NCBI RefSeq assembly: GCF_007954265.1
Contig: NZ_VOLS01000008.1
Coordinates: forward strand, 31,798 to 95,797
Length of the DNA: 64,000 bases
Direction of reading: 5' to 3'
Source: Colwellia sp. C1TZA3
GTDB lineage: Bacteria > Pseudomonadota > Gammaproteobacteria > Enterobacterales > Alteromonadaceae
Shown here: piece by piece, positions 9,214 through 18,004 of the stretch
Layout: every line of letters begins with the position of its first letter
How positions within the stretch are numbered: the first letter of the stretch is position 1
Notes under the pieces: generated by a model
What the model saw: only the letters and a program-made list of their open reading frames with translations
Database searches by the model: none
Told to the model about the DNA's origin: nothing
Translations under genes and position numbers: made by a program

Positions 9214-10217
9214 GTGTTGTTGGCGGCAGCAAAGGTAGACGTTTCTGGGTATTTTCAGGCCTAATTGCTTTTACCTTGTTCTCGATTGTGATGTCGATAA
9301 CCTTTGGGCCGGCGACTATTACTAGCCTAGATATATTTCAATGTGTGGTTAATCAATGCGCCACCACTATGCACGACATGGTGATTTGGCAAATACGTAT
9401 TCCACGTGTTTTGGTTGGTTTAGTCGCCGGCATGGGTTTAGCTTGTGCAGGGGCAATACTGCAAAATGTAACTCGTAACCCACTCGCCGACCCCTATTTA
9501 TTTGGTATTATTTCTGGCGCAGGTTTAGGCGCTACCATCGCCACTTTAGTGCTTAATGGTCAACAAGCGCTAGCTTTGCCATTGGCGGCGTTTCTTGGCG
9601 CATTATTTTCTGTGGTCATTGTCTTTGGTATCGCGACCTTACTGCGTAATATGAACCATTTATTATTAACCGGCATTGCGGTGTCGTTTATGCTTGGCTC
9701 TATTAGCCACTTTATTCTTTACCTGGGTGACCCTTTTGCTACCAGCCGAGTTATTTTTTGGTTAATGGGCAGTTTAACCCGCGTTGAAATGTTCCATTTT
9801 TATTTGATCAGTGCCATGGTATTACTTACTTTATTGACTATTTTTGCCTTACATCGACAAATAGATGCACTATTACTGGGCGATGAAAGTGCCGCAAGCC
9901 TTGGCGTTAACGTTAACAAACTGCGTTTAATTCTATTAGCTTTATGTGCAGCAGTGACCGCCGCCATTGTGGCTTATTGTGGTGGTATTGGTTTTGTTGG
10001 CCTGATGATCCCACATATTGTTAGGCAACTGGTTGGCGTTACCACCATGCCGTTAATTATTGGCTCAGCGTTAGTCGGCGGATGCTTTTTAGTTTGGGTT
10101 GATGTTGCCGCGCGCAGTTTGCTGAGTAATGTCGAAATTCCCATTGGTATCATTACTTCAGCCATTGGCAGTATTTTCTTTTTAGCGATCATGTATCGCA
10201 CACGCAAAACAGGATAA
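9210..10217 (+). CDS. btuC: vitamin B12 ABC transporter permease (FecCD family)
   Basis: A 335-aa inner-membrane permease with about ten hydrophobic segments and the FecCD hallmarks RIPRVLVGLVAGMGLACAGA, NPLADPYLFGIISGAG and GGIGFVGLMIPHIVR. It begins with GTG, overlapping the btuD stop by 4 nt. With BtuD and the periplasmic BtuF it forms the corrinoid importer. The outer-membrane receptor btuB is not in the window. Confidence 0.9.
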   Translation: MSVVGGSKGRRFWVFSGLIAFTLFSIVMSITFGPATITSLDIFQCVVNQCATTMHDMVIWQIRIPRVLVGLVAGMGLACAGAILQNVTRNPLADPYLFGIISGAGLGATIATLVLNGQQALALPLAAFLGALFSVVIVFGIATLLRNMNHLLLTGIAVSFMLGSISHFILYLGDPFATSRVIFWLMGSLTRVEMFHFYLISAMVLLTLLTIFALHRQIDALLLGDESAASLGVNVNKLRLILLALCAAVTAAIVAYCGGIGFVGLMIPHIVRQLVGVTTMPLIIGSALVGGCFLVWVDVAARSLLSNVEIPIGIITSAIGSIFFLAIMYRTRKTG

Positions 10218-10222
10218 ATCAC

Positions 10223-10828
10223 ATGACAACAGATATAGATAAAACTCAAAAACATCAAGCACGTATGCAACGTATTAAGGAAAAAGTTGATGCCCGCATT
10301 GATTCCGCTCAAGAAGAACGCGGTTTACTTATTGTCATCACAGGTAATGGCAAAGGTAAATCAACATCAGGCTTTGGCACGCTAGCCCGCGCGGTTGGAC
10401 ATGGCTACAAAGCGGCGGCATTGCAATTTATTAAAGGTGATTGGGCCTGTGGTGAGCGTAATTTATTAGAAAACAATGGCGTCGAGTTTCATGTGATGGC
10501 GACCGGCTTTACTTGGGACACTCAAGACAAATCCAAAGATATTGCCGCTGCCGTTAGAGTATGGGCGGAAGCAAAACGCTTACTAAAAGATGAAAGTGTC
10601 GACGTAGTTTTACTTGATGAGTTAACCTACATGTTGTCATACAAGTATTTAGATTTAGACGAAGTTATTGAAGCTATCGTTAATCGCCCCGCTAAACAAC
10701 ATGTCATTATCACTGGCCGTGCATGTCATCGCAGTATCATTGAACTTGCCGATACTGTCAGTGAAGTTCAACCACTTAAGCATGCCTTTGATAATGGCAT
10801 AAAAGCACAAAAAGGTATTGATTGGTAG
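10223..10828 (+). CDS. cobO: corrinoid adenosyltransferase (CobA/CobO/BtuR type)
   Basis: A 201-aa cytoplasmic enzyme that transfers the 5'-deoxyadenosyl group from ATP to cob(I)alamin, giving coenzyme B12. The P-loop is GNGKGKSTSGFG (about residues 37-48), followed by LQFIKGDWACGERN and the VVLLDELTYML and ITGRACHRSIIELADTVSEV motifs of the family. It sits 5 nt after btuC, so imported corrinoid can be activated directly. Confidence 0.92.
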   Translation: MTTDIDKTQKHQARMQRIKEKVDARIDSAQEERGLLIVITGNGKGKSTSGFGTLARAVGHGYKAAALQFIKGDWACGERNLLENNGVEFHVMATGFTWDTQDKSKDIAAAVRVWAEAKRLLKDESVDVVLLDELTYMLSYKYLDLDEVIEAIVNRPAKQHVIITGRACHRSIIELADTVSEVQPLKHAFDNGIKAQKGIDW

Positions 10829-10865
10829 CCAATATTGCTGTCATAAAACACAAAATGGAATAGTC

Positions 10866-11759
10866 ATGAAAGTCAGCCACTACATAGGGATTATATTACT
10901 GGGCTTTGCTTATATTGCGAATGCACAAGCCACAAGTAAAAGCGTTGATCATGCCGCGGTTATTGATGCGCCTAAACCACGCATCATTGCATTATCACCA
11001 CACATTGTTGAGATGTTGTTTGATATTGGCGCCGGTGACCAAATCATTGCTACCACTGATCACGCTGATTATCCGCTAGCGGCAGAGAAAATACCAAGAA
11101 TTGGCAGCTCTTTACGTATTCAATTAGAGCGGGTCATTGAATTACAGCCAGACTTAGTTATCGCTTGGAAGAGTGGTAACCCAAGTGATGATTTAGCTCG
11201 TATTAAGCAGCTAGGCTTTCGTGTGGTTTACTCGCAGCCCAATAGCTTTGAAGATGTCGCTAAAGAGTTGCGCTGGTTCGGTAAACTGTCAGGTCACAGC
11301 GCACAAGCTGAACGTGTTGCGGCTAAGTTTCTAGCCGATTTAGCCAATATCAAAAAGCAGTATGGTCATAAAAAACCACTAACCGGTTTTTATGAGGTGT
11401 GGTCTAGGCCATTGACCACCATTGCCAAAGGGAGTTGGCCGCAACAATTTTTAGACGCTTGCAGTATTAGTAATCCATTTGTCGCCGCAAAAGCCCAATA
11501 TCCACAAGTAAATATTGAGCAAATACTGCAAAAGAATGTTGATGTTATTATTCAACCATTATCAAAAAAGCAAGCAGGTAACGATAGTTATAACTGGCAG
11601 AAGTGGCCGATATTGTCGGCAATTAAACATCAACAAATAATCATCCTTGATGCGGATATTGTGCATCGCATGACCACGCGCAGTTTACGCGCCCTAACCG
11701 ATTTATGTCAGCAAGCAGACAAAAGCCGTGAGTACTATCAACGCATGACAAGTGAGTAG
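10866..11759 (+). CDS. btuF: vitamin B12 periplasmic binding protein
   Basis: A 297-aa periplasmic binding protein with a signal peptide (hydrophobic stretch then ANAQA). The two-lobe fold is recognisable from PRIIALSPHIVEMLFDIGAG, ERVIELQPDLVIAW and the GFYEVW segment. I chose the ATG at 10866 because the signal peptide begins there; an upstream TTG at 10818 overlapping cobO would put a polar extension before it. It is the last gene of the riboswitch-controlled operon. Confidence 0.88.
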   Translation: MKVSHYIGIILLGFAYIANAQATSKSVDHAAVIDAPKPRIIALSPHIVEMLFDIGAGDQIIATTDHADYPLAAEKIPRIGSSLRIQLERVIELQPDLVIAWKSGNPSDDLARIKQLGFRVVYSQPNSFEDVAKELRWFGKLSGHSAQAERVAAKFLADLANIKKQYGHKKPLTGFYEVWSRPLTTIAKGSWPQQFLDACSISNPFVAAKAQYPQVNIEQILQKNVDVIIQPLSKKQAGNDSYNWQKWPILSAIKHQQIIILDADIVHRMTTRSLRALTDLCQQADKSREYYQRMTSE

Positions 11760-11887
11760 TATCTACTTATTCAAGATACTGAATGACGATACTGAGTAAA
11801 CTGACGTTATTAAACGCGCTTAAAAACAGCTGTTCTTGCGGACGTGTTGCAAGCATCTTAATAAATTACATGCTATTATTCTATTTT

Positions 11888-11924
11888 GTTATCTGTCTTT
11901 TTTTAAAATAAAAAGATAGATAAC
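11888..11924. terminator. AT-rich stem-loop after btuF
   Basis: The arms 11888-11902 (GTTATCTGTCTTTTT) and 11910-11924 pair with one mismatch around a 7-nt loop. There is no U-run beyond the stem on the plus strand, although the left arm itself ends in T. It is a likely transcript end for the btu operon, 130 bp after btuF. Confidence 0.4.
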
Positions 11925-11968
11925 AAACAAGTTTCTTACCGATAAAATTTATTTAAAAGGATATAAAT

Positions 11969-12136
11969 ATGACTTTTACCAACATTTTAATTCTTGTTGT
12001 TGCTGTTGGCTCTGTTATCGCCGGTATCTTATTGATCAAGCAATCAGCCCGTAAATTTGAGCTATCAGACGAACAACAAAACAAAGTAGACAGCCGAAAA
12101 GCAGAACAACTCAAAAAAGATCAAGAGCAAGAATAA
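11969..12136 (+). CDS. small membrane protein, DUF2897-like
   Basis: A 55-aa protein with one N-terminal membrane segment (residues 5-24, ILILVVAVGSVIAGILLI) and a charged C-terminal tail full of Lys, Gln and Glu that should face the cytoplasm. AAAAGGA sits 8 nt before the ATG. Size and layout match the DUF2897 family of marine gammaproteobacteria. Function unknown. Confidence 0.7.
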   Translation: MTFTNILILVVAVGSVIAGILLIKQSARKFELSDEQQNKVDSRKAEQLKKDQEQE

Positions 12137-12257
12137 CCACTTAGTTTATATCGCAGGTGCTTAACCTTAATAGCGCTTAAATTTAATAGATATTAATTTT
12201 TATGGCTACTAGTTTTGAAAGTACTTAGCCTTACAAAGACTTAACTCTACTAAATAA

Positions 12258-12548
12258 TTAGTTTCTATAAATGGTTTGAATAAGGTGATAGCCAAATTTT
12301 GTTTTAATTGGGCCATGTACAGTTAATATCGATTTTTTAAAAACCACATCATCAAACGCTTTTACCATTTGGCCAGCTTTAAACTCGCCTAAATCTCCAC
12401 CTTTTTTCCCTGACGGGCAAGTTGATTTTTTCTTAGCTAACTGTCCAAAATCAGCCCCTTTGGCAATTTTAGCCTTTAATTCTTGCGCAAGTTCTTCGCT
12501 TTTAACTAAAATATGACGGGCACATGCAGCGGCCACATTATTCTCCAA
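12258..12548 (-). CDS. ppiC: parvulin-type peptidyl-prolyl isomerase
   Basis: A 96-aa single-domain parvulin, nearly the length of E. coli PpiC (93 aa). It shows RHILVK, the [26 protein letters not shown] stretch (read as two motifs), [10 protein letters not shown] and the C-terminal [13 protein letters not shown] motif that forms the proline pocket. There is no signal peptide, so it acts in the cytoplasm. The gene is divergent from the carbonic anhydrase gene. Confidence 0.94.
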   Translation of the reverse strand: MENNVAAACARHILVKSEELAQELKAKIAKGADFGQLAKKKSTCPSGKKGGDLGEFKAGQMVKAFDDVVFKKSILTVHGPIKTKFGYHLIQTIYRN

Positions 12549-12728
12549 TTCATGATTAATAACACCATTATAACTAATTATAACCAGAGCAAAGTAAATA
12601 CTTTCAATTAAACCAGTAGCCTCATTGAGCCATACTTATAACCGCTCATAGATATAAGACCAGTTTTTTCTTTACTTGTTAGCATAACAACTTAAAATCA
12701 CGCTATATTTTCCTTAGTTGTTTCCCCC

Positions 12729-13331
12729 ATGAGTTCAATACAGCATTTATTTGACAATAATCAGCAATGGGCTGACAAGATAAAGCAAGAAGATCCTAAT
12801 TTTTTTAAGCATTTATCAGAACAACAAAACCCTGAATATTTATGGATAGGCTGCTCAGACTCTCGAGTACCGGCCAATGAATTACTGGGTATGCAACCAG
12901 GTGAAGTTTTTGTGCACCGCAATATTGCTAATCAAGTTATCCACACTGACCTTAATTGCCTTTCTGTCATTCAGTTCGCGGTTGATGTTTTAAAAATAAA
13001 ACACATTATTGTCTGTGGTCATTATGGCTGTGGCGGCGTTATTGCTTCTGTAGACAATCAAAGCCATGGCTTAATTGATAATTGGTTACATCACATTAAA
13101 GATGTTTATCGCTTTCATAAAGCACGTTTAGATGCTGTTGAAAATAAAACTGAACGGTTAAAACTGCTCTGTGAATTAAATGTGATAGAACAGGTGGCCA
13201 ATGTTTGTAATACAACTATCTTAAAAAAAGCCTGGGATATAAAGCAAGATGTTACCGTGCATGGCTTTGTTTATAATTTGCATGACGGTATTTTAAAAGA
13301 TTTACAGGTCTCGGTTGATAGCAATAAATAA
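12729..13331 (+). CDS. can: beta-class carbonic anhydrase
   Basis: A 200-aa enzyme interconverting CO2 and bicarbonate. The zinc ligands are Cys42, His98 and Cys101, with the Asp44-Arg46 dyad in CSDSR, exactly as in E. coli Can, though it is about 20 residues shorter at the C-terminus. The bases before the ATG (TTTCCCCC) carry no Shine-Dalgarno match, so initiation may be weak or leaderless. Confidence 0.95.
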   Translation: MSSIQHLFDNNQQWADKIKQEDPNFFKHLSEQQNPEYLWIGCSDSRVPANELLGMQPGEVFVHRNIANQVIHTDLNCLSVIQFAVDVLKIKHIIVCGHYGCGGVIASVDNQSHGLIDNWLHHIKDVYRFHKARLDAVENKTERLKLLCELNVIEQVANVCNTTILKKAWDIKQDVTVHGFVYNLHDGILKDLQVSVDSNK

Positions 13332-13430
13332 TCGTACTTAACACTTGCCTTGTAACAAACTTTGCTACAGGGCAATGGTACACTCACCTTATACAATAGT
13401 GCACTTTGCACCACTAACACCGCAAATATT

Positions 13431-14078
13431 ATGAACAAAATATTTATTATTGGTTTACCTAGAACAGGCACTACCAGCATTTGCGCCGCTATGCTTGAGT
13501 TAGATTTTCGAGTAGCTCATACCGCTTATACCGAACGCACATTCTATGAAGCACAAGTGCTCGCCGACACACCAATATTTTGTGATTATCCAGATTTAGA
13601 TAGAGCTTATCCTGGTGCCAAGTTTATCTACTTAGCACGTGCTATGGATAAATGGCTGCCTTCAATCCAGAAATTACTCGCGCGTATGCATACCAACCTT
13701 ATCCGTGATGATGGTGGCTTTAACCCAATAATTAAACGTTGTTATCAAGCAATATTTGCGCCCTACAATCTAGATAATATCAACGACATTGAGTTTTTAG
13801 CACAATGCTACCAACAACATCAAAGCCAAGTTTATCAGTACTTTAAAGGCCGAGAAGATGACTTTTTATCTATAGACATTAGTGACAGCAAAAGCTATAA
13901 ACAGCTGTTGAACTTTTTAGAGTTAACTATAGATATTAATGACCATGAAGCACTTGGGGTAGGTTTTGAAAAACTTAATGTCGGCAGTAAGATCACCGCT
14001 TGGAAAGACATAAAAAACACCTTAAAAGTCGACTCTACCAATAAAGGTAGAGTCACTAAACTGCCCTATTTAAAATAA
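13431..14078 (+). CDS. sulfotransferase-family P-loop protein
   Basis: A 215-aa protein starting with a 5'-phosphosulfate-binding loop, GLPRTGTTS at residues 8-16. A second motif typical of PAPS-dependent sulfotransferases follows (PGAKFIYLAR, then a DDFLSIDIS segment). I used the ATG at 13431 because it puts the P-loop at the N-terminus; an upstream ATG at 13362 would add 23 atypical residues. Substrate unknown. A small hairpin (14031-14054) lies inside the last codons. Confidence 0.7.
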   Translation: MNKIFIIGLPRTGTTSICAAMLELDFRVAHTAYTERTFYEAQVLADTPIFCDYPDLDRAYPGAKFIYLARAMDKWLPSIQKLLARMHTNLIRDDGGFNPIIKRCYQAIFAPYNLDNINDIEFLAQCYQQHQSQVYQYFKGREDDFLSIDISDSKSYKQLLNFLELTIDINDHEALGVGFEKLNVGSKITAWKDIKNTLKVDSTNKGRVTKLPYLK

Positions 14079-14104
14079 ACACCGTCAACTACCGATTATT
14101 TCGC

Positions 14105-15349
14105 CTAATTAATCGCGGTTGACTGCTCGGTCAAATTACCACTGCCAGGTTTAATTAACCCGGCAAATAGCACAGCTAAAGCAATAAAAATTGCTGATAT
14201 ATATAAGCAAGCAACTAAACCATAAAGCTGAAAAATCCAGCCTGAGAGCACGGTACCTAACAATCGGCCACAGGCATTAGCCATATAATAAAAGCCAACA
14301 TCAAGTGACACACCATCTTTACCCGCCATATCAACAATCAAAAAGCTATGCAGTGACGAATTAATGGCAAATAAAATTGCGAACACCATTAAGCCAGTAA
14401 TAACCACCCATTTTGCTGAAAAGTCGCCCTGTAAAGCCAATGCCATAGCGCCAGGAACCACAACTAGTATCGCGCCCCATATCGCGGCATCTCTGCCTGT
14501 GGGTGCTTTATTGGCGGGTTTTTTAGTTAACTTTGGCGCCAGGGTTTGCATTAGACCATAAAGCACTATCCAACCGGCAATAAAGCCACTGACCCCACTA
14601 TGTGACCAAGCAAATTCGGCCGCTAAAAAAACAGGTAACGCGACAACGAACCAGACATCACGAGCAGCAAATAAAAACAACCTCGCGGCCGAGAGCAAAT
14701 TAATCGCTCGGCTTTTTGACAATATTTCTTTAAATTTAGGTTGGTATTTAGCTTTACCTAAATCTGCTTGCAACTTAAACAGACTAAACAACCACACAAT
14801 CGTTAACATGGCCGCCATCAGTGCAATGGCCCCAGTAAAGCCTAACCAGGTTAGCAACACGCCACCGAGAAAAAAGCCAATGCCTTTCAACGTGTTTTTA
14901 GAGCCGGTTAGTAGTGCAACCCATTGATACAATTTACCGCTCTGTCCTGCTGGCACTAACAGTTTAATGGCACTTTTTGCACTCATTTTATTAAGATCTT
15001 TAGCAATACCAGACAAAGCCTGTGCCACCATGACATAGGCTACGGTGAGAAAACTGCTCGGCACCAGTAGCATAGCCAAAGCGATTATTTGCAAAGCTAA
15101 ACCGATATTCATAGTTTTATTTAGCCCAATACGAGCGCCCAACCAGCCGCCAACTAAATTGGTGATCACACCAAAAATTTCATAAAGCAAAAACAGTAAC
15201 GCAATATTTAGCGGGCTATAACCGAGCTGATAAAAATACAGCACAACCAACATCCGCAACGCGCCGTCGGTTAAGGTAAAGGCCCAATAATTACCGGTGA
15301 TGATTAAATACTGTTTTACCTGTACTGATAGGCCACTGAGTGCTTTCAT
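14105..15349 (-). CDS. arsJ: organoarsenical efflux MFS transporter
   Basis: A 414-aa, 12-helix major-facilitator protein beginning QYLIITGNYWAFTLTDGALRML, the start typical of ArsJ. ArsJ exports 1-arseno-3-phosphoglycerate, the unstable product formed when GAPDH uses arsenate in place of phosphate; once outside it hydrolyses to arsenate. The gene lies 31 bp after a GAPDH gene and behind arsR, the diagnostic arrangement for this pathway. Confidence 0.88.
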   Translation of the reverse strand: MKALSGLSVQVKQYLIITGNYWAFTLTDGALRMLVVLYFYQLGYSPLNIALLFLLYEIFGVITNLVGGWLGARIGLNKTMNIGLALQIIALAMLLVPSSFLTVAYVMVAQALSGIAKDLNKMSAKSAIKLLVPAGQSGKLYQWVALLTGSKNTLKGIGFFLGGVLLTWLGFTGAIALMAAMLTIVWLFSLFKLQADLGKAKYQPKFKEILSKSRAINLLSAARLFLFAARDVWFVVALPVFLAAEFAWSHSGVSGFIAGWIVLYGLMQTLAPKLTKKPANKAPTGRDAAIWGAILVVVPGAMALALQGDFSAKWVVITGLMVFAILFAINSSLHSFLIVDMAGKDGVSLDVGFYYMANACGRLLGTVLSGWIFQLYGLVACLYISAIFIALAVLFAGLIKPGSGNLTEQSTAIN

Positions 15350-15380
15350 TTATGCAAGTCTACCTTAGCTTTTTGCTTGG

Positions 15381-16418
15381 TTACTTCGGCCGTGTCGGAT
15401 TTGTCTTAGTGTCTAGATCAGAGCGCCCTACCATACGAGCGATTTCCGCCGTGCGATTTGCGTAACCCCATTCATTATCATACCAAACATAAAGTTTCAC
15501 TTGTGTGCCATTAACCACCATTGTTGACGGTGCATCGATAATGCACGAGCGTGGATCGGTTTTATAATCAATTGAAACCAGTGGCCGCTGTTCAAAGCCT
15601 AAAATATCTTTTAATTCACCATAAGCCGCCGCTTGTAAATAATCATTCACTTCTTGCACTGTTGTCGCGCGTTCTAATTCAAACACACAATCGGTAATTG
15701 ACGCGTTAGCCAGTGGCACACGCACGGCATGGCCATTGAGCTTACCTTTAAGTTCTGGAAAAATATGGGTAATAGCCGTTGCAGAGCCGGTAGTGGTTGG
15801 AATTAAACTCATGCCACAAGCGCGAGCCCGACGTAAATCTTTATGCGGTGCATCCAATATGGTTTGGGTGTTGGTTATATTATGAATGGTGGTCATTGAA
15901 CCATGTCTAATGCCAATATTTTCGTGAATAACTTTAACCACTGGGGCAAGGCAGTTAGTAGTGCAAGACGCTGCCGTTACTATTGGGTGCTTGTTACTGT
16001 CGTATTGGTCGTCATTAACGCCCATCACAATATTCAATACGCCGTCTTCTTTTACTGGCGCAGTAACCACCACACGTTTCACCCCTTGCGCTAAGTAGGC
16101 TTGCAGTAATGCTGTAGATTTCATCACACCCGTTGCTTCAATAACCACGTCACAACCTGACCAATCGGTATCGGTAATCGTGTTATTTTGGCTACAGGTA
16201 ATTTCTTTACCATTAATTACCATGTTTTCTGCTACATGCTGAGCCTGGTGTTGCCAAATACCGTGTATTGAATCAAAATTCAGTAAATGTGCTAAAGTTT
16301 CTGCGTTACCTGCGGAATCGTTAATTTTAATAATTTCAACATCATCCCAGCCATAGGCCACCCGCATCGATAAACGTCCAATACGGCCAAAACCGTTAAT
16401 ACCTATTTTAATTGTCAT
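15381..16418 (-). CDS. gap: glyceraldehyde-3-phosphate dehydrogenase of the ars operon
   Basis: A 345-aa GAPDH with NAD-binding [10 protein letters not shown] at the N-terminus, catalytic Cys152 in ASCTTNC, and the conserved [11 protein letters not shown] near the C-terminus. Between arsR and arsJ it most likely makes 1-arseno-3-phosphoglycerate from glyceraldehyde-3-phosphate and arsenate for ArsJ to export, rather than serving central glycolysis. The 76 bp between arsR and this gene may hold an extra control element (TTAAGTAATT-type inverted repeat near 16450). Confidence 0.9.
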   Translation of the reverse strand: MTIKIGINGFGRIGRLSMRVAYGWDDVEIIKINDSAGNAETLAHLLNFDSIHGIWQHQAQHVAENMVINGKEITCSQNNTITDTDWSGCDVVIEATGVMKSTALLQAYLAQGVKRVVVTAPVKEDGVLNIVMGVNDDQYDSNKHPIVTAASCTTNCLAPVVKVIHENIGIRHGSMTTIHNITNTQTILDAPHKDLRRARACGMSLIPTTTGSATAITHIFPELKGKLNGHAVRVPLANASITDCVFELERATTVQEVNDYLQAAAYGELKDILGFEQRPLVSIDYKTDPRSCIIDAPSTMVVNGTQVKLYVWYDNEWGYANRTAEIARMVGRSDLDTKTNPTRPK

Positions 16419-16495
16419 GAAGATTTTCCTGTTAAAATTTATTTTATAATTACTTAACCTGTTAAGTAATTTGGCTAATTTAAGCTTGGTCTCAC

Positions 16496-16846
16496 TTACT
16501 CACAACAGCTTGCAATGCGTTCGGGTCTGGCGCCCATAATATCTAAAGCTTGTAAATTCGAGGTAATAAAGTCAATATTTTCTTTTAAGGTTAATGTTAT
16601 AACCTGTTGTGCCCATGCCGGTATGTCAGGGTTAATGGTATAGAATACCCACTGTTTTTGTTTACGCGTTAATAACAAACCAGAGCTTTTTAACAGCGCT
16701 AAATGTCGAGATATTTTTGGCTGACTCGACTCAGCAAGTGCGGTCATAAGTTCACAGACACAAAGCTCACCCTCTTGGGCAATCAGCAATATACTTTTTA
16801 GCCGAATATCATCAGCCAAATTTTTATAAAACTCAGTCGGGTTCAT
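16496..16846 (-). CDS. arsR: ArsR-family arsenic-responsive repressor
   Basis: A 116-aa winged-helix repressor with the As(III)-binding ELCVCEL motif in helix 3 (Cys29 and Cys31) and a C-terminal Cys-Cys pair (114-115). The recognition helix is [18 protein letters not shown]. It heads the arsR-gap-arsJ operon and should release DNA on binding arsenite, derepressing the operon. The likely operator is the dyad at 16926-16963. Confidence 0.93.
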   Translation of the reverse strand: MNPTEFYKNLADDIRLKSILLIAQEGELCVCELMTALAESSQPKISRHLALLKSSGLLLTRKQKQWVFYTINPDIPAWAQQVITLTLKENIDFITSNLQALDIMGARPERIASCCE

Positions 16847-16861
16847 TTGTTGCTCTTCTGA

Positions 16862-16902
16862 TTAATGGTTAATGGTTAATGGTTAATGGTTAATGGTTAA
16901 TG
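16862..16902. repeat. TTAATGG heptamer tandem repeat ahead of arsR
   Basis: Five exact copies of TTAATGG followed by a partial sixth, 15 bp upstream of the arsR start. It falls between the operator/promoter dyad and the ribosome-binding site (AGAAGAG). Loss or gain of units would change the leader length in 7-nt steps. Confidence 0.9.
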
Positions 16903-16925
16903 AAGGTGATCATAGCCGAAACCAC

Positions 16926-16963
16926 TTAATAACAAAATAGTTATATAACAATTTTGTTATTAA
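16926..16963 (-). promoter_or_regulatory. probable ArsR operator/promoter
   Basis: A perfect 13-bp inverted repeat: TTAATAACAAAAT at 16926-16938 and its complement at 16951-16963. The 12 bases between contain a TATATAAC -10-like element on the minus strand. It is the only strong dyad upstream of arsR and fits the AT-rich palindromes bound by ArsR proteins. The binding claim is inferred. Confidence 0.65.
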
Positions 16964-17105
16964 ACTATGGTATTAAAATAGGAGTGGCTTAAATAGCTTA
17001 ACGCTACTAGGTAATTAAATGCCAAACACTATTCAATAAGTTAAATTATTATATTTATCAGTGTACTAATAAAAAGTGTAAATTAATTGTTGAAACGAAA
17101 CTAAA

Positions 17106-17120
17106 TAAGAACTATTATCA
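17106..17120. promoter_or_regulatory. Fur-box candidate upstream of bfd
   Basis: TAAGAACTATTATCA (complement TGATAATAGTTCTTA) matches the 7-1-7 Fur consensus TGATAAT-N-ATTATCA at 11 of 14 positions. It lies about 30 bp before the bfd start, and bfd is a classic iron-repressed gene. Confidence 0.5.
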
Positions 17121-17152
17121 ATCGTGTTATCAATCACTAGCGAATTTTTATC

Positions 17153-17347
17153 ATGTTTGTTTGTATTTGCAAAGGCATCACAGATCATCAAATTAAACAA
17201 TTAGTCACTGAATTCGGTGTCGGCTCTATACGTGAACTAAAACAACACTTACCGTTAGGTTCACAATGTGGTACCTGTATTAAAGTCGCTCAGAACATAA
17301 TTGATAACACTATTATCAATGAAAGCTTATTTAAAGACGTTGGCTAA
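17153..17347 (+). CDS. bfd: bacterioferritin-associated ferredoxin
   Basis: A 64-aa [2Fe-2S] protein with the cluster ligands Cys4, Cys6, Cys39 and Cys42 (CIC and CGTC), matching E. coli Bfd in size and spacing. It donates electrons to bacterioferritin heme to release stored iron. The two bfr genes follow directly, so storage and release are encoded side by side. Confidence 0.95.
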   Translation: MFVCICKGITDHQIKQLVTEFGVGSIRELKQHLPLGSQCGTCIKVAQNIIDNTIINESLFKDVG

Positions 17348-17380
17348 AGAGCACGCTCACGTTAAAATCTTGACTACAAC

Positions 17381-17395
17381 TGATAACGATTAACA
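17381..17395. promoter_or_regulatory. Fur-box candidate upstream of bfr
   Basis: TGATAACGATTAACA matches the Fur 7-1-7 consensus at 12 of 14 positions. It lies between bfd and the first bacterioferritin gene, which is separated from bfd by 155 bp and so probably has its own promoter. Confidence 0.45.
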
Positions 17396-17502
17396 TTCGC
17401 AAATTATTGTTTTTAAAGATTTTTTTAATCTACCCTTTTCATTTACTTACTTTCTTTCTATAATTGTCATCAATATTTGATTAACTTAAATTTGAGACGC
17501 TA

Positions 17503-17967
17503 ATGAAAGGCAACACCACCGTACTCGCAATACTTAATAAAGTACTCACCAGTGAACTAACATCGATTAATCAATATTTTTTACATGCTCGCATGTATAA
17601 AAACTGGGGTATTAATGCCTTAAATAACAAGAGCTATAAAAAATCAATTCTTGATATGAAGCAAGCTGACAAGGTTATCGAACGGATATTATTTCTTGAA
17701 GGCCTACCCAACTTACAACAATTAGCCCCACTTGCTATCGGTGAACATACCGAAGAAATGATCCGCTGTGATCTTGGCTTTCAAACTGCACAAATTGCGG
17801 TAGTGCGTAACGCCATTACTATTTGTGAACAACAACAAGATTACGTCAGCCGTGAAATGTTAGACACTATACTTAATGACGAAGAAGAACATTTAGATTG
17901 GCTAGAAACTCAGCAATATCAAATTGACGCTATGGGTATTGAAAAATTCATTCAGGCACAGCTGTAA
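17503..17967 (+). CDS. bfr: bacterioferritin, heme-binding subunit with degraded ferroxidase site
   Basis: A 154-aa four-helix ferritin-like subunit. Numbered as in E. coli Bfr, the heme-ligand Met52 is kept, as are Glu18, Glu127 and His130, but other ferroxidase ligands are changed (Glu51 to Asp, His54 to Gln, Glu94 to Gln). It should bind heme at the dimer interface but not oxidise Fe(II) efficiently alone. The next gene has the opposite pattern, so the two probably build a mixed 24-mer. A GAGACG stretch precedes the ATG. Confidence 0.9.
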   Translation: MKGNTTVLAILNKVLTSELTSINQYFLHARMYKNWGINALNNKSYKKSILDMKQADKVIERILFLEGLPNLQQLAPLAIGEHTEEMIRCDLGFQTAQIAVVRNAITICEQQQDYVSREMLDTILNDEEEHLDWLETQQYQIDAMGIEKFIQAQL

Positions 17968-18004
17968 AAACGGCTCAAGCTAAACCATTTAGAAGGAAAA
18001 TAAT

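Noticed and set aside
10818..10865. Longer btuF starting at a TTG inside cobO
   Set aside because: It would put 16 polar residues ahead of a clear signal peptide that begins at the ATG at 10866.
8344..11759. Iron-siderophore uptake operon instead of B12
   Set aside because: The transporter family also carries siderophores, but the cobalamin riboswitch and the adenosyltransferase in the operon decide for corrinoids.
14031..14054. Hairpin GACTCTACC/GGTAGAGTC as terminator
   Set aside because: It lies within the coding sequence of the sulfotransferase-like gene and has no T-run.
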